64,000 bases of DNA from Euglena gracilis (lineage: Eukaryota; Euglenida; Euglenophyceae; Euglenales): NCBI GenBank assembly GCA_039621445.1, contig CP154956.1, positions 29,022,667 through 29,086,666 of the forward strand, given 5' to 3'. A program made the translations under genes and the position numbers. Shown piece by piece: positions 56,931-64,000 of the stretch (positions are counted from its first letter, which is position 1; each line of letters opens with the position of its first letter). The notes under the pieces are model-generated. The model ran no database searches. It worked only from the letters and a program-made list of their open reading frames with translations, and had not been told where the DNA came from.

Positions 56931-57819
56931 AGCGTGCGGTCCCTCGTCAGCGTACTAGAGGGGTGTATGTTTCTCCTCCCGACGTGTGTGTGTCCGCACG
57001 CACCCACGCGGCCCCCCTCGGTACGTGCAGCGTGCGGTCCCTCGACAGCGTACTAGAGGGGTGAGTGTACGGCGGTTGGAGACCCGGAAAAGGCCTCCAC
57101 CGCCCTTTGTTTCTCCCATGGGTCCCAAGCAGGAAACCGCGCCTCGGCCGGTCCCCTTCTTGGTGGGAAAGAGGCCTCTCCTCCCTCCAATTGGTTGCCC
57201 AGGCTGGGCCTCCGATTGCAGAAGGGCAGGCCTGTCAGCAACAGGTGCGTGCACAGGTCCGGACTGGGTCCGAGGAGCCTGCGCCTGCCCTTGCTGGGAG
57301 CGCTCAGGCTCAGCCTCAGGACCCCCCAAGGTCTGCACCTGCCCCCGAGGGGGGCACCAGGCTTGGCCTTGGAGCATTGAGACCGGGTCTGCTGCCAGCC
57401 CCGGGAGCCACGCCCAGACCCGGCCTCAGCCCATAATACGAGCAAGCCTGCCTCCCCATGAGTGTCCAGGCCTGGCCTTCAGGCTTCGTGAAAGACCGAG
57501 CCTGAAATGTGCCGAGGACTGGCCTCACTGCCCCATTTCCTCCCCTTCCCTTTCTACCCGACACTCCTGGCGCATGCACATCACACAATTGGTGCCACTA
57601 GCGGGAAAGGTGTTCTTTCCAGCCCCCACCCCCCGCCCAGTCCGACCTTCCCAACCACCAACACGACCGCCGACCACCCGGCAGGAAGGCCCAAGGACGA
57701 CAGAAGCGTCAGGAGCAAAGGCCGGTGGGATCTCCTGTGATCAGCCCCAATCCCACCGGTCGGGGCGAAACGCACCAGCCGACTTCGACCGCCACACGAC
57801 CCAACAACCAGCTCCCCAC

Positions 57820-57893
<74 letters not shown>

Positions 57894-58030
57894 ACACACT
57901 CGTTTTGTGAAACCAACGGCACCTGTGCGAACAGTGGAAAACTTGTTGGCTGTGGCCTCCAGTGCAGCCTCCATTTTCTCCTGCGCTTCCTTTTTCAAAG
58001 CATCCAATTTTTTTGCGATATCAACGTCAT
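39134..58030 (-). CDS. RRF: Ribosome recycling factor, nuclear gene for an organelle (probably plastid); N-terminal presequence not found
   Basis: RRF works with EF-G to split the post-termination ribosome in bacteria and organelles. Exons in coding order are 57923-58030, 46944-47081, 42979-43085, 40988-41072 and 39134-39261. Every join is in phase and all four introns are GT-AG. The joined product from the first Asp has 188 residues, against about 185 for bacterial RRF, and covers the whole fold: [102 protein letters not shown] and [20 protein letters not shown], stop TAG. The [11 protein letters not shown] form resembles plastid and cyanobacterial RRFs. At least one upstream exon with a targeting sequence must lie beyond 58030. 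Only 564 of 18,897 bases are coding. Confidence 0.93.
39317..39356 (+). repeat. (CA)n microsatellite
   Basis: About 20 CA units beside the 5' side of RRF exon 5, in intron 4. Confidence 0.97.
39423..40229 (+). mobile_element. hAT-like MITE family B, copy 2, interrupted by telomeric repeats
   Basis: Aligns along its length with 38314-38953: starts GCAGAACGGGAAGG (the outermost CAGG is replaced) and ends TTCCCGTTCTGCCCTG. It is longer because of a 228-bp insertion at 39639-39866. It lies in RRF intron 4. Confidence 0.75.
39639..39866 (+). repeat. Telomeric TTAGGG insertion with 45-bp flanking duplication
   Basis: Contains perfect TTAGGG repeats, a spacer, more TTAGGG, then CCCTAA repeats in the opposite sense (39719-39734), followed by about 85 bases of A/T-rich sequence with the small hairpin GCGAGACGTGCTCTCGC. 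The 45 bases at 39594-39638 are repeated exactly at 39822-39866. The sister MITE has this sequence only once. Confidence 0.8.
40988..41072 (-). CDS. RRF: RRF exon 4
   Basis: Acceptor cattttgcag, donor gtttgc. Encodes [20 protein letters not shown] then RRDVLKSA, including the basic VRN-x-RRD motif of domain I. Confidence 0.95.
41320..41700. repeat. ATGCAAAAAA-rich repeats in RRF intron 3
   Basis: The block GGGCAAAATATTTTATGCA recurs at about 41442, 41527 and 41608, separated by runs of AAAAATGC. Confidence 0.8.
42979..43085 (-). CDS. RRF: RRF exon 3
   Basis: Acceptor ctgcatcag, donor gtctgt. Encodes [20 protein letters not shown] then [15 protein letters not shown]. Confidence 0.95.
45268..46807. 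mobile_element. 1,540-bp hAT-like element with subterminal repeats
   Basis: Terminal inverted repeats CAGACATTCATTTAGTGTGG and its complement, flanked by the identical octamer TTTACAAT (45260-45267 and 46808-46815). Inside each end lie 3-5 tandem copies of GTGTCCACAGGTGAACCACA (45293-45450 and 46652-46770). Five inverted GAAGCGG..CCGCTTC pairs are spread through the interior. Short ORFs (45456-45734 +, 46183-46431 -, 46415-46699 +) show no recognised transposase domain. It lies in RRF intron 2. Confidence 0.8.
46944..47081 (-). CDS. RRF: RRF exon 2
   Basis: Acceptor cccctcag, donor gtatgc. Encodes [20 protein letters not shown] through SPFDRSSI, the beta-barrel domain II. Confidence 0.95.
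47514..49150 (+). pseudogene. Decayed retroelement-like ORF with two IGEAxxPGP motifs, in RRF intron 1
   Basis: Coding-like sequence jumps among all three frames. It begins at ATG 47514 ([15 protein letters not shown]) to about 47705, continues as [20 protein letters not shown] to 48022, then [20 protein letters not shown] near 48435-48510, [20 protein letters not shown] near 48523-48590, and a Gln/Pro/Arg-rich tail. Two copies of the motif seen in the CFAP52 intron follow: 48728-48778, where the Lys after HNW is replaced by TAG, and 48963-49016 ([18 protein letters not shown]). At least three frameshifts are needed. No polymerase domain is seen. I recall similar IGEA-x-NPGP motifs upstream of LINE-type domains in algal retroelements but cannot verify that here. 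Confidence 0.5.
49165..49300. repeat. GGTCGGGCCGACC palindromes
   Basis: Copies of GGTCGGGCCGACCATGGTCG and its complement, ending in a C-run. The same family is at 59475-59670 and 61785-61960. Confidence 0.85.
49524..49945 (-). mobile_element. hAT-like MITE family A, copy 3, truncated
   Basis: Inverted relative to copies 1 and 2. One end (CAGGGATGGATGGGAAGC) is intact at 49524. The other end stops near 49945 about 70 bases short of its terminal repeat. It lies in RRF intron 1. Confidence 0.75.
50116..55370. repeat. 46-bp satellite array, about 114 units, in RRF intron 1
   Basis: Units read GTTCGGTTGGATGAACACCA followed by CAGACTTGTTGGACGGCCCC and AGAAGA, with variants. Because 46 leaves remainder 1 on division by 3 and the unit has no stop on the minus strand, all three minus frames stay open for up to 796 codons. 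These ORFs are artefacts of the repeat. A block near 51028 recurs near 51968 and 52950, so there is a higher-order repeat of about 0.94-0.98 kb. Units become more divergent toward 55370. Confidence 0.95.
56126..56180 (+). repeat. (GA)n microsatellite
   Basis: About 27 GA units after a G-run. Confidence 0.98.
56181..56420 (+). repeat. Short tandem repeat GTGGACTAGAGTAGCC
   Basis: GAAGGAGGCCG..GTCGTGGACTAGAGTAGCC occurs at about 56195, 56305 and 56350 with variable spacing. Confidence 0.8.
56640..57895 (+). repeat. Two related segments each ending in a long (GA)n tract
   Basis: 56690-56930 and 57670-57891 share AAAGGCCGGTG, AGCCCCAA-CCCACCG and GGGGCGAAAC in order, and each leads into about 35 GA units. 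Between them GCAGCGTGCGGTCCCTCG and CAGCGTACTAGAGGGGTG occur twice (56930-56962 and 57027-57063). Segment-plus-tail is what retroposed copies look like; that reading is inference. Confidence 0.6.
57923..58030 (-). CDS. RRF: RRF exon 1 of those found
   Basis: Acceptor gctgctgcag (reverse strand), donor cacag|gtgccg. Encodes [35 protein letters not shown] in stretches, the first helix of domain I. The acceptor is the least certain border; the frame is open further upstream. Confidence 0.85.
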
Positions 58031-59474
58031 CTGCAGCAGCAGCAACAGGCACTCCCCCCCAAAAATAATGGCACAGAACCGCACTGAGAGAGGGGACTTG
58101 GTCAACATGGACTTTGAAAACCAGTGCAAAAAAAATTGGGGAAAAACTCAGCCAACAGTGTTTATGTGTGCAGACACACAGGCACACATTAAGGTGGAGC
58201 TGCAACGGATCGAGCACCTTCGACTGACTGCCTTGCACTAACTGGACTCCCTTTCCCTCTTTGATGCCATGTGTGTATCACTCCAAGAGAATGCATGTGC
58301 AGGAAGGGTGGGTCAGGAGGAGATATAAGAACGAGGTTTTGGGTGAAATCAGGGCTATTTATATGCTGGATTCAAGTCAAAGTTAGGGCTTGAATTAGGA
58401 TCCTACCCCCAACTCAGTTCCCGACCCTGATTCCTCCATTATCCTGAACCGAATGATGGCAGCTGCACACACACACACACACACACACACAAATCCTGAT
58501 TTGGCCAATTCAATATTTGCATGTGTGTGCAAGCCATTGCTCACTGACCCTGGAGGGGGGGGGGGGCGTCAACTTCCACAATCAAAAAACCAGATTAAAA
58601 AAAAACACAATCAATCATTTCCGTCCAAAGGTGGGGAAACGCCTGGGCAGCCTCAAGCATCACTGTATGCCGCACCCCATGGGCAAACTGTGATTGATAT
58701 GCTGCCATGCCAATCCTTGCCTGGGAGACACAAGAGCCGCGCATGGAAAAGAGGGGAAATCAAATATCGAATTACCCATCAGTCAAAGAAACCACAGCAC
58801 GTGTTTCGATTGGCTTTGGGTTGCCGCACTGCCGCAAAAACGAAAAGATTTGGCACCAAAGGTTGAAATTTTCCACTGAAATTAGAAATATGATCAAGAA
58901 TTGGGATTTGCCAAACTGAATTGGGTGTTTGCCACCAAAATTAAGGAGCTCTCCCTCAACGTTGCGTTGAATTTCCTCACTTTGGTGTGAAAACTTCCTG
59001 ACTCGGACTCTGACTCTGACTCTGACTCGGCGTGTCAAAAAATGGCCCATAGAAAAAAACGCACCCCCCCCAATTTTCCCTAGCATCCATCCTGGATGCT
59101 TCACAGCCATGGCACCAAAGATGAAGCAAATGGCCCTTTTATCCCAAATTGACAATACCCGTGCCCCCCCCCCTACACCTAGCGTCCGAAATGTTTGCCT
59201 ATGGCTGACAAAAATATTTGCCCAAACCAGTCAAAATTTTCGCCCACGCCCACATAAAATTTGCCCAAAGCTGTCGAAAAATTTTGCACCGCACCGCCAA
59301 AAATATTTGCACTTGCTCAATGTTTGCCATCCGTCATTTTATTTTTGCACAATGAAAAAAAAGGCTTTACACTGGACAATGGAAAAAAAAGATCCATGCC
59401 ATTTGAACGACTCAAGGTGTATTTTTTTAAAAAAAAATCTGTGTATTAGAGGCGCGGGGACTCAGGGCCCCGGG
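58031..59474. other. No exon recognised upstream of RRF exon 1
   Basis: Contains a (CA)n run at 58469-58490 and a short GACTCT/TCGGAC tandem near 59000-59028. An RRF presequence exon was looked for on the minus strand without a convincing result. Confidence 0.5.
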
Positions 59475-59670
59475 CGGATGATTGGCTATGACGATCCCGG
59501 AGGTCGTACCGACCATGGTCGGCCCGACCTATGGTCGGCCCGACCATGGTCGGCCCGACCTGGCCGTTATCGACCACTGGAGGTCGGGCCGACCAGGTCG
59601 GCCCGACCTCCAATCAACCGCATTACCCCCCCCCCTTTTTTGAAATTTAAGCCCCCCCCCCCTCAAATTT
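59475..59670. repeat. Palindromic GGTCGGCCCGACC block, left arm of a 2.5-kb inverted pair
   Basis: Starts GCGGATGATTGGCTATGACG and contains several GGTCGGCCCGACC palindromes, then C-runs around TTTTTTGAAATTTAAG. It is inverted at 61785-61960. Confidence 0.85.
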
Positions 59671-59757
59671 TTATTCTCTTAATTTGGCTGAAAATGCATA
59701 AAAACACATTGGAATGACCTCCAAACCGGCAAAAAACGTCCCATTTTTGAAAAATTC

Positions 59758-61108
59758 GATTAGAGTTAGCGTTAGGGATACAGTTATGGTTAGGGTTAGG
59801 GGTTAGGAATACAGTTAGGGTTAGGGTTAGGGAAACGGATAGGGTTAGGGCTGGGATTAGGGTTAGGGTTAGGGATACGGTTAGGGTTAGGGCTAGGGTT
59901 AGAGTTAGGGTTAGGGTTAGGGATACGGTTAGAGTTAGGGTCAGGGCTAGAGTTAGGGTTAGGGTTTCGGTCAGGGTTAGAGTTAGGGTTAGGGATACGG
60001 TTAGGGTTAGGGATAGGGTTAGAGTTAGGGTTACGGATACGGTTAGGGCTGGGGATTAGGGTTCGGGTTAGGGATACGGTCAGTGTTACGGTTATTGTTA
60101 GGGTTAGGGATACGGTTAGGGTTAGAGTTCGGGCCAGGGATACGGTTTGAGTTTGGGTTGGGGATACGGTTAGGGTTAGGGATGCAGTTAGGGTTAGGGT
60201 TAGGGATACGGTTAGGGTTAGGGTTCGGGCCAGGGATACGGTTTGAGTCTGGGTTGGGGATGCGATTAGGTTTAGGGATGCAGTTAGGGTTAGGGATACG
60301 GATAGGGTTCGGGATAGGGTTAGGGTTAGGGATACGGTTAGGGTTAGGGCTAGGGTTAGAGTTAGGGTTAGGGATACAGTTAGGGTTTCGGTTAGGGTTA
60401 GGGTTAGAGTTAGGGATACGGTTAGGGTTAGGGATGGGGTTAGGGTTAGGGATACGGTTAGGGCTGGGGATCAGGGTTAGGGTTAGGGATACGGTTAGTG
60501 TTGCGGTTATTGTTAGGGTGAGGGATACGGTTAGGGTTAGAGTTCGGGCCACGGATACGGTTTGAGTTTGGGTTGGGGATACGGTTAGGTTTAGGGTTGC
60601 AGTTAGGGTTAGGGTTAGGGATACGGATAGGGTTCGGGTTAGGGTTAGGGTTAGGGTTAGGGTTAGGGTTAGGGATACGGTTAGGGCTGGGGATTAGGGT
60701 TAGGGTTAGGGATACGGTTAGGGTCAGGGTCAGAGTTAGGGTTAGGGATACGGTTAGGGTTAGGGTCAGGGCTAGGGTTAGAGTTCGGGTTAGGGGTAGA
60801 GTTAGGGTTAGGGCTAGGGTTAGAGTTAGGGTTAGGGATACGGTTAGGGCTGGGGGTTATTAGGGTTAGGGTCAGGGTTAGAGTTAGGGTTAGGGATACG
60901 GTTAGGGTTAGGGTCAGGGCTAGGGTTAGATTCAGTGATACGGTTAGGGCTGGGGGTTAGGGTTAGGGTTAGGGATACGGTTAGGGTTAGGGTCAGGGTT
61001 AGAGTAAGGGTTAGGGATACGGTTAGGGTTAGGGTCAGGGCCAGGGTTGGATTCAGTGATACGGTTAGGGCTGGGGATCAGGGTTAGGGTTAGGGATACA
61101 GTTAGGTT
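59758..61108 (+). repeat. 1.35-kb degenerate TTAGGG array with GGATACGG interspersion
   Basis: TTAGGG units with regular replacement units GGATACGG and variants (TCAGGG, GCTAGGG, GTTCGGG). Long ORFs on both strands are repeat artefacts. Confidence 0.95.
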
Positions 61109-61117
61109 ATTTTGGGC

Positions 61118-61660
61118 GGGGGGTGTAGGCCGACTAAGTTAGCACAAAGGGAGTTTGTTGGGGGGCGCGTTTTGGCCATCCTTGCCTTGCACACACAAAA
61201 GGATTTTGTTAGGATGCGCGTTTTGTCCACCCTTGCCTTGCACACACAAGGGGATATTGTTATTTTGGGTGGGGGGGGTACGGGGGGGGGCGGCAGCACC
61301 CCCCGGAGGAGGCAGGAGGCCGACTAGGTTAGCACAGAAGGAGTGTGTTGGGGGGCGCGTTTTGGCCATCCTTGCCTTGCACACACAAAGGGTTATTGTT
61401 ATTTTGGGCGGGGGGGTGGGGGCCGGGGGGGCGGCAGCCCCCCCCGGAGGAGGCCGTAGGCCGACTAAGTTAGCACAAAGGGAGTTTGTTGGGGGGCGCG
61501 TTTTGACCATCCTTGCCTTGCACACACAAAAAGATTTTGTTAAGATGCGCGTTTTGTCCACCCTTGCCTTGCACACACAAGAGGATATTGTTATTTTGGG
61601 CGGGGGGGGGGTTCCGGGGGGGGGCGGCCGGCCCCCCCGGAGGAGGCCGTAGGCCGACTA
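61118..61660 (+). repeat. Tandem repeat of 140-200 bp, three units
   Basis: Each unit begins GGCCGACTAAGTTAGCACA-like sequence (61129, 61318 with one change, 61458), then one or two CCTTGCCTTGCACACACAA blocks and a G-run with GGCGGC. Unit 2 lacks one sub-block. Confidence 0.9.
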
Positions 61661-61784
61661 AGTTCATTAGGGTCTCTTTCTTTAACATAGGACGTTTTGT
61701 TGCCAGTTTCAAGCTCATTCTAATGTTTTTCCATGCATTTTGAGTCAAATTTTACTGAATACTGCCTCAAGTTTCCGGGGGGGG

Positions 61785-61960
61785 GGGGGCTTAAAAATCA
61801 AAAAGGGGGGGGGGTAATGCGGATGATTGGAGGGCGGGCCGACCAGGTCGGCCCGACCTCCAATGGTCGATAGGCCATAGCCAACGGTCGGCCCGACCTA
61901 GGTCGGCCCGACCATGGTCGGTACGACCTCCGGGATCGTCGTAGCCAATCATCCGCACGG
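61785..61960. repeat. Palindromic GGTCGGCCCGACC block, right arm of the inverted pair
   Basis: Reverse complement of 59475-59670 with small changes, ending CGTAGCCAATCATCCGC. Confidence 0.85.
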
Positions 61961-63837
61961 AGCCGGGACTCAGGACGGAGTCTGCATCTGCATTTGACAG
62001 CCGATGAAAAATACAAATGTTCATTGTGTTCAATCACCATGTTGCACACGTACAGTTGGTGAACACCCTATTTGTCCAAAGCCAACGCCTTGTGCATGCA
62101 GCCAAAATGGCCAAAATGGACGGACATGGTTCAAAATCTGGTCAGAAATAACCCGAAATGACATAAAGGCCCAGCATTTCTTGAACTTATCAAAAATATT
62201 GAAAATATACCAAAAAAAATGATTGGCAATCTGCCAATAACTGCCCAAAATGAAGCCTCAATGGATTGAACATGACATCAAAAAACACATGATGACCATG
62301 AATTGGCCCCAAAAATTCCAAATATGCCCAAAATTATTGCAGAAAAAAAAAACTGCCTGAAATGGCAGAAAACCAGCCAAAAGTAGCTCAAATGCAGAAA
62401 TCTTGCAAATTATTTTTAAAAATTTTGGGGCTTTGATGCAAAATGCCCACATATGCAGTGTTCTTTGCCAAAAAAAGCATCACACTACTACGCCGCTATG
62501 CCTCTCCTTTGAGCGAAACAAACACTCAATGCGCTTCTTTGAGCAGTGCATTTGTGATGGTCAAGATTTTTCACAACCATGAATGAATGCGCAAACTCCA
62601 AAGCTAGAAATTGGCATTTGGAAATCTTTGATTTTTCTCATCAAAACCACATGTTGGCATTGGAGTTTTATTGTCCATTGAGAGCGAATTGTATTTGGAA
62701 AACAGCTCAAAAAGGCTTGAAACGAACCAATGTAACTCATTTGTCAAAGGTTGGACTGAAGTGGGACAAATTCTGAGTGCCCTCCTCCCCCCCCGGTCCA
62801 CCGACCAGGTTCCCACAACCCCCGACCAGGGGAAATTTTGCCCCCTACCCCAAGTCTTGGGGTTTTGAGGTTGTTTTGGGCATTCTAGGGCATTTTTCAT
62901 GGATGGCAACCGGCAAAAAAATTGTGACAGTCAAATTCGGCGTTTTTTTAAAAAAGAAAAACATTTCCTTTCGAAAAAAATTGTTTTTGCCTGGGCCCAA
63001 AGGTGACTAGTGAATGGGGGGGGAGGGTGACTAACTCAGGGGGGGGGGGGGGCACGGTAATCACCCTAACCCTAGTGGGGGTCGGCCGCCTTGCGATCTG
63101 CAATTGCAAACAAACCGGAGCCAGGAATTGTTTGGCAGCCATTGCGAACAATGAGAGGACGCCTGTGGTCACTGCTGCCAGCCGGATGATGTTGTGCTGT
63201 GAAAGGCAAAGATGCAAGAGAAAAATATCAGTGACAAAGAGAACCTGCTCAGCTGCAGAACCTTCTGTGGGGTTTGTGGGGAGTTGATTTGGGACAGCCT
63301 GGAATTGATTTCCCAGAAAACCAGCACTTGTTGGAGCAATGCTCTTGGACACTGCAGGCCTCAGTCCTTGCCTTGTTGTGCTCAGGGCAGTGGGTCACCC
63401 CGGAGGGGGGGGTCCAGCACGGAGGCTGGACAATTTGGGTTACCCTCCGGGGGGTCCCATCTGAATTAAATTGCGCAGCGTTTACTGGCACCTTCGTCGA
63501 CTGGCCACTTTTAACAACCGTTTCATGGCATTATGGTATACCAGCAAATAGCGTATTGTCTGACTGGTAACTGTGCGAACGAACTTGCATGTTTTCCGCA
63601 AATATCGTGCCATCGTGGTTGACATCCATAATGAACGATTACCAGCGGCAATGACAAACGATTTGTTGATTAATCGATTAATCGAAACCACCATAGTGGC
63701 TGTGAATAAAGCTTGTTAACGGGGGTTGGGGGTCCGGGGAGGCTGCTGGCTGGCTGCCTCTTCAGCGGGGGGGGGGGGGTGGGCCAGGTCAAATTTTGGT
63801 ACTTGTCTGTTATCGCACGACATACCCCCCCCCCTTT
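61961..63837. other. No gene recognised
   Basis: A/T-rich single-copy sequence. One minus-strand stretch (63116-63196) has a good pyrimidine-rich acceptor and a hydrophobic open frame, described in the findings. Confidence 0.5.
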
Positions 63838-63998
63838 TGGTTATCGCACGACACCCTATTTTTAGTCCTATGGGGTTATTGAAGGAGTAGGGTTAGGTGC
63901 GCACAGGCCATGTAGCGCAACATGGCCTGTGCGCACCTAACCCTACTCCTTCAATAACCCCATATAAACCCAAAAAAAGGGCGTCGTGCGATAACCAA
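63838..63998. mobile_element. Foldback element
   Basis: Outer inverted repeats TGGTTATCGCACGAC / GTCGTGCGATAACCA, and inside them perfect 45-base arms (63869-63913 and 63920-63964) around the 6-base loop AGCGCA. It has no coding capacity. Confidence 0.8.
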
Positions 63999-64000
63999 AA

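Noticed and set aside
60043-60863. 169- and 160-codon open frames rich in NPNP or GLGLG
   Set aside because: They are translations of the degenerate TTAGGG array.

Overview
The window is nuclear DNA of a flagellated, plastid-bearing (or formerly plastid-bearing) protist, most probably a euglenid. Three intron-rich protein genes can be reconstructed. Most of their introns are GT-AG. At least three fit the euglenid nonconventional type instead: no GT-AG borders, ambiguous junctions, a CAG near the 5' end pairing with a CTG near the 3' end, and exon joins that restore conserved protein motifs in phase. TTAGGG-type repeats, a flagellar-axoneme gene and a plastid-type ribosome recycling factor agree with this. 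The assignment rests on recalled knowledge of euglenid introns and has not been checked by any search.

Layout. 1-16,850: mostly repeats (nested palindromes, a roughly 160-bp tandem unit, microsatellites, one hAT-like MITE) with only a few weak exon candidates. 16,864-20,466 (+): a dual-specificity phosphatase whose HC-x-A-G-x-x-R-S active site is split by an intron. 20,467-23,380: GT/GGGT microsatellites. 23,381-35,313 (+): a complete CFAP52 (WDR16) gene of 15 exons encoding about 629 residues, close to the usual length of about 620. Intron 5 holds a decayed element encoding a DnaJ J-domain, a CCCH zinc finger and an IGEAxxPGPP motif, flanked by direct repeats of about 200 bp. Intron 11 holds a MITE with a perfect 8-bp target duplication. 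35,314-39,133: a convergent intergenic stretch with a second MITE family. 39,134-58,030 (-): a ribosome recycling factor gene of at least five exons (564 coding bases over 19 kb). Its introns contain a telomere-repeat insertion inside a MITE, a 1,540-bp hAT-like element, a second decayed retroelement-like ORF carrying two IGEAxxPGP motifs, and a 5.2-kb satellite of 46-bp units. 58,031-64,000: degenerate TTAGGG repeats enclosed by a 2.5-kb inverted repeat pair, a 195-bp tandem repeat and a terminal foldback element.

The three genes are functionally unrelated: signalling phosphatase, ciliary inner-arm/doublet-associated protein and organellar translation recycling. No rRNA, tRNA or CRISPR was recognised. 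Nearly all long open frames outside the listed exons are stop-free readings of tandem repeats (TATG, GT, GA, TTAGGG and the 46-bp satellite).
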